DNA from: Euphorbia lathyris
Taxonomy: Eukaryota > Streptophyta > Magnoliopsida > Malpighiales > Euphorbiaceae
Direction of reading: 5' to 3'
Assembly (NCBI RefSeq): GCF_963576675.1
Contig: NC_088916.1
Span: forward strand, 80,183,501 to 80,247,500
DNA length: 64,000 nucleotides
Part shown: positions 22,951 to 35,200 of the stretch, piece by piece
How positions within the stretch are numbered: the stretch's first letter is position 1
Layout of the letters: each line of letters opens with the position of its first letter
Notes under the pieces: generated by a model
What the model saw: the letters and a program-made list of their open reading frames with translations, nothing else
What the model was told of the DNA's origin: nothing
The model's database searches: none
Program-made: the position numbers and the translations under genes

Positions 22951-23295
22951 AAAGAGACTATCGAGACACTTTGAAAGTTCAGGAGCCAATCAAGCTTCTA
23001 ACTTCGTCAGAGGATGTATTAAGCCTTTTTTCTTAAGTACTTCAGATTGAGCATTTTTTTCAATCACATGAAACATTCATGCATTTTTCACTTAAAAAAG
23101 AAGGGTAAAATACATCCATAGCCTCATAAATGTAGGACTTAAATAAAAGTAAAATACATTATAACCCGTGAATTTCATTTCTTAACGTTAAAATCCTTCG
23201 ACTTTACATTACTGTAATTTTAAAGTCGAAATCGATCAACAAAAAAAGCCGTTAAAAATTAACGAAATAATAACATAGACGAGCATAGTTTATGT

Positions 23296-26200
23296 TCACT
23301 CCAAGATTCCAGACTTTCTATAGCTCTCCACAGAATCTACTAGAGTTTCCTCCAATGACCTGTAACTCCAACCTAGTTTCTGCAGCTTTTCTGAGCTCAC
23401 CAATGGCTGTTCTTCCCCAAACTCAGTGAATCTGGAAGGAAACATTAGGAAACAACTCCATCAAGGTAATCAATACTAGGAAACTAGCCACAATAAGGTA
23501 TAAAAAGGCGGCCCGGTGCACTACGCGTCCCCGCTGAGCGAGGGTCCGGAAAGGGATCCCACCACAAGGGTGTACTGGGGGCAAGCCTTCCCCTGTCAAT
23601 TTATTTGGCAAGAGGCCGCTCCTAAGACTCGAACCTGTGACCTCTTGATCACACGACAACAACGTTTACCGTTGTGCCCACAATGAGGTATAAAAGGATA
23701 AAATAAAAATAAAATCTAATACATTCAGTGACGGATGACGATGGATCCAGAATTCACTGACAGGGATGCTTGTAGTGGTCTCTCGTAATTTATAAAGGCT
23801 AAATTGATATTTTTTTGGGTGTTTATACATAAAAAAATTAAAGCCCCATGCATAGATTTCATAGAATTTTCGGGGTTTTCTGATGACTAGTGGGTGCTCA
23901 AAATCCTCTCTAGACCCCTAGATCCGTACCTGATTCCTTGTACTTATTCAGAAAAATCAATTGTCCCTCTATACTTATAGTTTGCAAACATCCAATTTAT
24001 CCCATGGACTAGATTAAAGTGGCATATTGATCTCTCTAAATCCACGTGGCACAACAAAGGGTGATTTTGGATAAGTTAAAAGTGTGCGTCACTTTAAACA
24101 AATTCAAGAGCCAATATGTTCAGGAGACCAATAGGCTACTTTAAGAAAGTTCAAAGAGTCAATAGGAAGGTTGTAAGACCCAAACCGGACCGTCCGGTTC
24201 AACCGGACTCGGTCGGTTTGCCGGTCCGAAGATACTAAAAAATTAACATTAGTGAAACCGCTTAAAACCCATTGAAAAAGACCCACATAATGGGAAATGA
24301 TAAATAGCACACAAGAATAATTTGTTTGCTTAGTTAAAGCTATGTTTGGTTCATCTGTTGTTGTTAGTTATTGTTGGTAGCTTGACTACTAGTAACAGCT
24401 ATTTCTCAATCCTAACCGAACACTTTTATATCTACTGTTTGGAGTAAAACACAGCAAAAAGAGCTACAAAAAGGTGAATTTGATCCACATTATGAAAAAT
24501 GATAAGTAGAGCACGCGACTAATTTGTTTGCTTGGTTAAAGGTATGCTTGGTTCAAGTAAATAACCAAGTGTTGTTGTAAAATACAAGATTGCTCGGCCG
24601 GGGCCAATTTTACGCTAACTAAACTTTTACGGGCCATTCTTTTCAATCTTATTTTACATCTTTCTCATCTATTTTATTTTCAACAGATACTTTTGGGGGC
24701 ATCTTGCACCCCAAAACACTCAATTTGCCGGAGACAGGGTCCGAACCATCGGATGGAGGGCTGAGGCGCCCCTTGGCAACCCCAGTCTCCGCCCCTGGTT
24801 GTTAGCTATTGTTGGTAGCTGACAGGTGTTATCTGATTATTATTTTTTAAATAGCTATCAAAAGTTGTTTCTCAATCCTAATCGAATAATTTTATGTGGC
24901 TGTTTGTTTTCAAAATTTGGAACTGCCTTTTGCCTTTGGCAAAAAGCATCCTAAGGCCCCTGATCTTTCATTGTTTGGTGCATTAAGCCCTCGATCTTTT
25001 ATTTAAACACATTGAGCCCCTGATCTTTCACTATTTGGTGCATTAAGCCCTCGATCTTTCATTTAGACACATTGAGCCCTTGATCTTTCATATATGGGTG
25101 TATTAGGTCCTTCCATAAATCAATTAATATATAGGTTTATTAAGGGCATGTTTGGTGTGACAACAAATGATGTTCTAAAAATAACAAATTCTAAAATAAA
25201 AAATATATTATACAAATTAATAAAAATAATTTAAATAAAAAATAAAAAATTTATTGAACACAATAAAACCTTGTTTTTCGATAATTATGTTCTAAAAATA
25301 AAAATAATGTTAAAATTGAAGCACATTTTGTGGAAATAAGAAGGGTAATTTTATCAATAACAAGTAACTACAAACAACTATTCATGAAAAGAGCTTTTCG
25401 TGAAAAGCTCCAAAATGTTGCAGTGTCCAGAGAAAATGCGAAACGCTGCAGTTATATAAACCTAACCAAACATGCCCTTAATAAACCTATATATTAATTG
25501 ATTTACGGAAGGGCCTAATACACCCATATATGAAAGATCAAGGGCTCAATGTGTCTAAATGAAAGATCGAGGGCTTAATGCATCAAATGATGAAAGATCA
25601 GGGGCTTAATGTGTCTAAATAAAAGATCGAGGGCTTAATACACCAAACAATGAAAGATCAGGGGCCTCAGGATGCTTTTTGCCTTTGCCTTTTAAGTCTG
25701 TTAACAAAAAACGTCTGTTAAAAATTCGAAACAATTGCTTTTTAGAGAAAAATTAATTAATATCTGCTACCTATCAGTAACAGCAAACAACAAACAGCTA
25801 ACAGTAGCAGCAAACAACAAACAGGAGCAGGTGAAACAAACGAATACTAATTGGAAGTAAAACAACAAAAATGAGTTACAAAAAGCCGTTACCTTTGAGG
25901 ATAATTATAGTTAGGATATAAACTCCTCAATTTCTCAATCAGGTCTCTGGTTTTGATTTCATGAACACTGCATATGTATCTCCCTTCTGCCTCAGGCTTT
26001 TCATATGCCAATAGCAGCGCTTCTGCTACGTCACGTACATCTACTACATAACGAAGTTTGTTTTCGATTGATTCACATCCTTCAGAATGGCATGCCATAC
26101 ATAACACAAGTTAGAATAATCAACGAAAATATTTGTGAACTATGCTGCAAGGAAACGGACACGGAAAATGTTATTTCTAAAACATAATCTTTAAAATAGT

Positions 26201-29200
26201 TTCAAACAAACACAGACATGGACACGAAAGAAGTGTCCGTACATCGTAGGTTGTGAATGAAACAGCATTCTGTATCAGCTCTCAGAAAGAACAAAGCATT
26301 ATCTAAAGTTGTATAATTAGCATTTGAAGAGATTAACAATAATGTGATAGAGATTGTGTCTAGGATGGTAATTCAAGCAATTCTAATTAGACTAGGAAAG
26401 CACATGTAATATCCTAATTAGAATAGATCTCTCTAGGCTGTATATATATCTGTTATCCTAGATCCTGTAAATTACGTTTTCAATAATATACAGAATCAGT
26501 ATTCCTCCAATCTTACATGGTATCAGAGCCTAAAGGTTAACACCATATTTTTTCCGAGATCTCTCTCTTTTCTCCTGCTTTTTTTTTTGCCCTAATTTTT
26601 CTTCTCTTCCAATTCGATTATGTCTACTGCTTCCTCAAATACGTCTGGAACTATGGGATCGAACTCCACTGGTTCAACAGCCTCATCAGCCTCCTCGGGT
26701 TCTCATGTTTCGGTTGTCGCTCCTCCTCTTGTCTCTCCCGTTGGAACGATCACCCATAGCTTGAGTACCAAACTCACCTCTACCAATTTTTATGTTTGGA
26801 AAACTCAAGTTGATCTTGTCTTACGAGCTAATAAACTTCAAAATCATGTGGAACAAAATCCTCCAGCCGCAGACAGTGAGGGTTTTGATGCTTGGGAATC
26901 TCAGGATTTGAAAATTTTATCCTGGTTATACTCATCTGTATCTGATGTTATGCTTCCGCAACTAATGGGCTCCAAAACCTATCGTGATGCATGGACTAAA
27001 GCTCATGAGATTTTTGCGCAGGGTTCGCGCCCCATGGTGGTCCATATTCGTCGTCAATTGCAGACCTTGAAGATGGGATCTGATTCTGTTACTGTTTATA
27101 TGCAGAAGGCTAAAGCTTTAGCTGATCAATTAGCCTTATATGATGATCCGATACGTTCTAATGATCTTGTTGATTGTGTCTTGGCTGGTCTTGGCAGCGA
27201 TTATAAACCGTTGGCTCGGTCTCTTCGGGCAACACAAGTGCCGGTCAATTTCAATCATTTGTTTGGTTTGTTGCTGAATGAGGAATTACAGTTATCTGAT
27301 GAACCTGCCCCCCTTGATATTGTTGCACCTTCAGTTAATTATGTGTCTCGTGGAGGGAATTCACGTGGCCGAGGCCGTGGTCGTGGAAACCGTGGTAATT
27401 TTGGGCGTGGCCGTGGTGCCTCAAATCAATCTTGGACTACTCAAACTCAATCTGCCCCGGTTGATGTTTCTACTATTACTTGTTTTAATTGTCAAGGCAG
27501 AGGACATTATGCCAACAAGTGTAGCTCGCCAGCTTTCCCTCGGGATCAGCGCAATTTTCGTCCTCAATCAAATGTTGCAGCTACCTCTTCAAATGGAAAT
27601 CAATGGATCATGGATACTGGTGCGACTCATCACCTAACCTCGAATTTGGGAAATCTCCAGCTTCATTCTGAGTATCAGGGTCCCGAAAACGTCACTTTAG
27701 GTAATGGTGCTCAAATTCCTATTAAATCCGTGGGTTCTTTTGTCTGTCAGGCTAACGGTAAAACTCTTGATTTCCGTGATGTCCTTTTTGTTCCGTCTGC
27801 CTCGCATAATCTTATTTCTGTTCGGTCTCTAACAGCATCTAATAAAATTTCTGTTGAATTTTTTGCCGACTCTTTTGTTCTTAAGGATTTGGAAACGAAG
27901 GCTATAATCCTCAAGGGGCGGAGTAAGGACGGCCTCTACTACCTACCAGTGACTTCTTCCTATCCAGTTCAATTAAATTTTGCAGCTCTCTCTACCTGGC
28001 ATGCTCGTTTGGGTCACGCGGCGCAGCCAGTTGTTAGCAAATTAGTTTCGGATAATATTATTGTAGCTTCGAACAATAAATCAAAATCATTATGTGATGC
28101 TTGTTGTTTAAGCAAAATTCATAAACTTCCATTTATCAAATCTACTTTTATTGCCACTCAGCCTTTACAGTTAATTTGTTCTGATGTTTGGGGTCCTGCT
28201 AAAATTGCCTCTCATGATGGGTGTCGTTATTACGTTCTATTCTTTGATCATTATACAAAATATTCTTGGATTTACTTTCTCAAACGTAAGTCTGAGGTTT
28301 TTGATGTTTTTGTTCGTTTTCGTGCTGTTGTTGAAAAATATTTTGGTTTACCAATCAAAATTTTTCAATCTGATTGGGGGGGCGAGTTCCAAGCCCTTAC
28401 CAAATATTTGTCTACTGTTGGTATTGTGCAGCGTTCTTCTTGTCCTTACACCCCTGAACAAAACGGCTGTGCTGAACGTAAACATCGTCAGATTGTTGAA
28501 ACAGGATTGGCTTTGCTTAACCACGCTAAATTACCGCCTATTTTTTGGTCATATGCTTTTGACACTGCAGTCTACCTTATTAATCGTTTACCTTCCTCTG
28601 TAGTGAATTTTGCCATACCATATCATTTATTGTTTGGCTCTATGCCTGATTATTCGCAATTGCGTGTTTTTGGTTGTTTATGTTATCCGTGGTTACGTCC
28701 TTATTCAACTCATAAACTGTCTCCTCGTTCTACTAAGTGTATTTTTTTGGGATATAGCAAACTTCACAAAGGTTATAGGTGTTTTGACCCAATATCTGGA
28801 AAATCGTATGTCTCACGTCATGTTTTGTTTGATGAACAGGAGTTTCCGTATTCGGGGTTAGTTCGATCACCGTGTTCTAGTATCCATGATCCATCACCGG
28901 CCATTTTACCCACTCCAACAGTTACGTTCCAGCTGCTTTCGAGTTCCTCAGACCCTGCTCCGTCAGCTCCTACCACTGTTTCTGCGCCTGTTTTGCCCAC
29001 TGTACAGAACCCGGATTTTGGAACACCGGTTTCTGCTGTTTCTGCCCCTGCACAGAACCCGGTGATTCTAGAACCGGTTTCACCTGCAACGCCCAGAACT
29101 GTGTCGTCTGTTTCTGACTCTCAAGCTGGTTCTCCTATGATTTCGGTGGAGTCTAGTAATCAAGCCTCTGTCACATCTGATTCTACGACTCCATCAGCTT

Positions 29201-32200
29201 CTCCTTTAATCAATGCCTTACGTGATCCTGACAAGCGCCTGGTAACTCGTTCTCAGGTGGGGACTTTTAAACCTAAAATTCTACAAACGACTGTTACTCC
29301 TACAACCTTCCTACAAGCTTCCAAATCTCCTGAATGGCGAAATGCTATGGTTGAGGAATATAATGCATTAATTCGGAACGGAACGTGGGAGCTTGTTGAC
29401 TTGCCTCAAGGGGCTAATCTGATTGACAGTCGCTGGATATTCAAGGAGAAGACTAAAGCTGATGGCACAATAGAAAGATATAAGGCGCGTTTAGTGGCCA
29501 GAGGTTTTAATCAACGCCCAGGTATTGACTATACCGAAACATTTAGTCCTGTCGTAAAACCTACTACTATCCGTCTTATTCTATCTATTGCTGTGTCTCT
29601 GGGATGGGAAACTTTGCAATTAGATGTCTCTAATGCTTTTCTGCATGGTGATTTACATGAGGATGTATATATGAGTCAACCTGCGGGTTTTGTTGATCCT
29701 TCATATCCTCTTCGTGTGTGTAAATTGAATAAGTCATTATATGGGTTGAAGCAATCTCCTCGGATGTGGCATGAAAAATTGACGTCCAAGTTTGTTCAAT
29801 TTGGTTTCTTTGGTTCGAAGACTGACAGTTCCTTGTATTGTTACATTCATGGCTCGGTGCGTATTTACTGTCTTATCTATGTTGATGATTTGTTATTAAC
29901 TGGGAATTCTCCTATTTTTCTTCAACGGCTGGTCACTTTTCTTGAGAGTCAATTTGCTATTCGTAATATGGGGTCCCTACATTATTTTCTGGGCATTGAA
30001 GTAAGTGTCCTCTCTGATGGATTGTTGTTGCATCAAAGCAAGTACTGTAAGGCAATTTTGAGTAAAGCGAACATGCTTGGGTCTAAACCCGTGGCCAGTC
30101 CTACTAATCCTGCCGAGAAATTGAAGTTGGGGGATGCGCTTCTCTTCGCTGATTCCACACTTTACCGAAGCATCGTTAGGAGTCTTCAATATTTGACGTT
30201 TACACGTCCTGATATTGCCTTTGCAGTTAACAAAGTTTCACAATTTATGCATCAACCTACGGAAACTCACTGGGGGGCGGTCAAGCGTATTCTGCGCTAT
30301 TTGAATGGTACTTTGGAATTGGGGCTGCACATGAAGAAAGGTCCTCTTGGACACTTAACCTGTTTTTCCGATGCTGACTGGGGCGGTGATCAAGATGATC
30401 GCAAATCTACGACTGGTTATGCTGTGTTTCTCGGCCCAAATCTCCTCTCTTGGACTTCGCGAAAGCAACGGACAGTTTCACGGTCATCTACCGAGGCCGA
30501 GTACAGGTCCTTAGCCACGGCTACTTCGGAGATCAGCTGGCTTCAAATGTTGATGAACGAAATCGGTTATCCTACGTCAAGTCCTCCTATTCTATGGTGT
30601 GACAACTTGAGTGCTGTTTATTTCCAATCCTGTGTTTCATCATACTACTAAACACTTGGAAATTGATTTTTACTTCGTTCGTGATCGGGTCCGTTCCAAG
30701 TCTTTGGTTGTGCGTTATATCTCCACGGAGGATCAAACCGCAGATGTTTTTACCAAGCCTTTGGCTCGTCGGCGATTTCAGTTTTTATGTGACAAGCTTA
30801 CAGTTCGTGCTCGATCTGTACAGCTTGAGGGGGGGGTGATAGAGATTGTGTCTAGGATGGTAATTCAAGCAATTCTAATTAGACTAGGAAAGCACATGTA
30901 ATATCCTAATTAGAATAGATCTCTCTAGGCTGTATATATATCTGTTATCCTAGATCCTGTAAATTACGTTTTCAATAATACACAGAATCAGTATTCCTCC
31001 AATCTTACATAATGCCTATGCATTCCATTTCGAGGTAAATTGCGCCTATGGTCATTGAAGTTTAGGGTCAATTTCAAAAAAACCAGTGAACTTCGTTTTG
31101 TTTCAATAAAAGCTTTTATTTTATTGCAATAAAGTCATCTGGAACAGTGACATAACAGCCACGTTGGAAATGAATGGCTCTTCCGTATATCATGGCAGAC
31201 ACATGACAGCAAAAAGAAAAAGTACATTTTTTATTTACTTAATTCGACTACATTAAACTGTCACGTGGAAGCCAAAAACTGTTTGTTTTGACTGTAAAAT
31301 GACATACACGCGGTTGTCATGTGACTGTCGTGTTATATGTAAAAGTAATTTCTCGTCAACTAGGTTCTCACATCACTATTCCAATGACTTTTTCTTTCTG
31401 AATTGGTTGGAATGACTTCATAGAAATAAAAAGGAACGTCCAATGACTTTTTTTTTTTATAATTCCAATGACTTTATTGAAACAAAATGAAGTTCAATGA
31501 CCTTTTTGAAACCGATCCCAAATTTCAGTGACCATTGGTGCAATTTACCCTCCCCATTTCACTGTTTCAGCAAATCATATAGCTATTTTCACTGAAAAAT
31601 TCTACCAATTGAGAGCAAACAATGTGTTTTATCTCAACTATTATTTTGAAATTTCTCTTCTCGTGCACTACTTTTTTTCTAAGAGAATTACACGAGACAA
31701 GATTGATTAGACTAAAATCCTATACACCACGTCATACCAAAAAATTCCTCCGACTTTAACAGTGTCACTAGAAGTTCCTTTTTCGGTAACATTGAAAACC
31801 ACTTTGTTTAAAAAAAATCAGTCATCAAAGTATCAAAACGCAAAATTAAACCACAACTTTTGGCACCTTTTAAGAGCTTGAGGAGAAACATGGTGCTCGC
31901 ATTCAATGTGGACTGCAGAATTGGCCCCAAAATCAGAGAAGGACAAACAGTTACAACAACAAGTCCTCTTTGTTTTGCATAGTCGAAAGCTTGACTTTCT
32001 GCTTCTGTCTTGGAAAGACAGTACCAATTCTGTAACAAAAAAAAATGTAAGGCTTATCAATTTACGACACGACTACACTGTTTACATAAACAATCCGTTT
32101 GACAAAATTATTATTTTTGTGTCTTTTCTATTAGGAATAAGGTCCAACTTTGTGTCTATAGTTTTTCAGGAAATGCAGAATCATCCCTAACGTATAAAAT

Positions 32201-35200
32201 GGTACAATTTCAACTCCATCTAGCAGAAAATTTAAACAAAATCGCCTTAATGTCATTTGACTCGTTATTAACACAACTCCGCCTGTCAGTGTCACTTGGT
32301 GGCATTTACAGCCAGTCCCAAGCCCGAATAAAGGAGGAGGGTTGCGGTAGGTTTGTGGAGGCCAGCGTAAAACTTAGCCACATCTTATGGACATGAATTC
32401 ATGTTAGCCGACCCCGAATCATTTCGGGACTAAGGCTTTATTGTTGTTGTTGACTCGTTATTAACAACAGACCTTTCAAACATCAATGATGCCTAAAATA
32501 TTTATAATGTTACTACCACACAGTTACAAACAACCTGCCAAAATGCCAACATTTAAATCTACCGGATACAAGCTAATCACAAAAAAAAACCTAAAATGTT
32601 TATTGTGTTGTTAAAACAATCTGCTAAAATCATGAAACTGCTTCAGTTTAAACTTGTTTTGAAGATTCGATGTGGCAATCGAGTAACTGTCAAATCATTC
32701 CGTTCAAATTTTCTATTAGGTAGGGGTAAAGTTACATCATTGCGTACGTTAGGTGTAAATCTGCACTCCCCTAAAGGGAAAATTTAGACCTTATAGATAC
32801 AATACAAAATTAGTCCTACAGATGCTGGGAGTGAACATATTTAGACTCCACCTACAAAAAAAAAAATAGCATTAATATTTTGTAGATAGAGCAATTTCAC
32901 ACTCTATTAACAGCAAATCAGAATCTCATTTCCCGTTAATTTGGTTTCATGAACATCCAAATTTAACCAAAGTTAGCGCTAATATTGCACGTCTTTATGC
33001 ATGGAATCTAAATCTATTGTTGAAATACATGGGATACCATATAGACTAAAACTATATTAATATCCCATGTGTTGATTAACTTGCAGGACGTGGTAATGTG
33101 TGTCTGTGTTGTGCACATTTCAAGCCCACTGGACATTCGGGTGCGGGAGTGTGTCAAATATTAATATGAATTAGGCCTTTAATTATCAACTTAACCTTTT
33201 AATTCAATTGGTTCCATGACAGTTCCCAAAATTTAGCCCTCATTGGTAGGTAATCTGTAAATTCCACTGTAAATCCTCATCGAGGTCTGTGGTTTGCCCT
33301 GACCTTGGGAGTGGGTAGACCTACCCTTACCTAAACTTTTTAAGATAAAAAAAAAAAAAAAAAAAACCACAGGGCTACATTTATACCTTAGGTGGCGCAA
33401 AAGTGCAACCAAATTAATGTGAAATTGACTTCTGATAGATCTTTCATTAATAGAGTTTGAAATTACTCTATCTAAAAAACGCTAGTGGCAACATTGCACG
33501 ATTTTATAAGTGGAGTCAAGATCTATTCTACCACAATAACAATAGGACTAAATTTGCAGCTTATTCTATCATACATAATCATGCGGTATAGATCACGTAA
33601 TACAATTATGACACGATAACACATGCTAACAAGTCTTCTTATACCGCATTATTACATGATTAATTCCATTAAGCAAAGTAGCATCATCACAAAAAGTAGG
33701 GGTTGGCAATTTTTGACACGAAAATACGATTTACAGATATAACCCAACTGACACGAGACGATTGTTAGGAAAATCACTTTTTTAGCATTTATATCATATA
33801 TAACCATATGGAACATATCTCTGAGATAACACGATTTTGACACGAAACACGAAATTGACACTAACAAAAAGTAGAAATTCAGGGATGAAAGTTCAGTAGA
33901 AGAACAGATTGTTTGAGTTGCAAACCTTAGTTGTACTGCAATACTCCTTCTCAGACCAACAACTCTCGTCCATCACTTGAGAATTAGGCCAGTTTGGGTT
34001 CATGATAACTGCAGCAACAGATGACACAACAACAACTCGCTTCACCTTTGCTTCATCGCATGCTCTAAGCACATTTAGGGTGCCATTTACAGCCGGCTCT
34101 AATAAAACCTAAGATCATGAACACATGCCAGTCTGAGTCTCTTAATTGATTTTGATGAAAACGAAGTATAAATAAAGTTCTAATAATCTATGATGCACGG
34201 AAATGGAAACTGAAATGGAAACGGGGGAAACGGAATTTCTAATAAACATAGGAAACGGAAACGTGTAAATATTAAAAATATAAGAGCATATTTATAAATA
34301 TTGAAAAATATAATAAATATAAAAATAATAATAAATATATAAAATAATTATTGATAAAACAATAAAAATGAAGAATTCATAATTCCATAATTATAGCTTT
34401 TTATATAACACAAATTTCTTTACAATGAGTATAAAAGGTTTGACATATGTCTATCATGCAAGGTTCTTAAATTTAAAAACATAAATCAAAATTTCAAAAC
34501 CAAAAATAGCTATTTATGGTTTTTAATCATCGAAAAGAGACAACAAGACTGAAACTCAAACTCTTCACTCTACTAAGTTCTAAACTCTAGGAATTTTTGT
34601 TTATAATTTTAAGAATCTGAACGGAATCTTACAATTGGATTCGATTCACGATTCACAAAATGAGGATTTCGATTCACGAGTCGAATATCGAGTTGACAAC
34701 TATACACCAAAAGTTAATTCAAAGGGGGAGAATTGTTTCATGGATATAAGGAGCTATATAGTTCTCTAATTAAGCAATATTGGACATTTAACACACACCT
34801 CACGTCTAAACCATTTAGAGCGTGAAGCAAACATCAGTGTATGACCCACCATTGAATACAAGGTTCTGATATCATGTAAGTAAAGGCATAATTCAACCCA
34901 ACAGGTAGGGATACTTGTTTCGGGTATATAAGGAGCCATATAGCTCCCCTAATTAAACAATGTTGGATATTTAACACATACCAAAACAATTTGGAGCGCT
35001 GAGCAAATAGCAAGACTCTAATACCATGTAAATAAATTGAACACAAGATACTAATACCATGTAAATAAAAGCCTAACTCACCCCCAAAAGTAGTGAGAAA
35101 TTACCTCATGTATATAAGGGGTCATATTTGGAGCGTGAAACAAATATCAACGGTCGATCCAACATTAAATGCAAGACTTCAATACCATGTAAATAAGAGT

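Larger units (their letters stand above)
21423..23025. mobile_element. MULE-like MITE, family C, copy 2 (host of two retroposons)
   Basis: The family C arms 'ggcttaatacatcatttgccc' and '..gaggatgtattaagcc' are separated by 1.6 kb, because a SINE (21684-21791) and a LINE (21985-22950) inserted into the original ~500-bp MITE. Flanks ctttttctta and ttttttctta match at 9 of 10 positions. Lies between genes A and B. Confidence 0.75.
26345..31009 (+). mobile_element. nearly full-length Ty1/Copia LTR retrotransposon (Ale-like) in intron 4 of gene B
   Basis: Two 173-bp LTRs (26345-26517 and 30837-31009), TG...CA ends, with one difference between them (26489 t, 30981 c). A perfect 5-bp target duplication taatg lies at 26340-26344 and 31010-31014. 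A primer binding site complementary to initiator tRNA-Met begins at 26518, and a purine tract ends at 30836. The near identity of the LTRs indicates a recent insertion. It lies antisense to gene B. The short LTR and RT style suggest the Ale/Retrofit lineage; that assignment is tentative. Confidence 0.95.

Noticed and set aside
28184..28861. Hydrophobic frames overlapping the Copia pol
   Set aside because: They are the same DNA as the integrase region read in another frame.
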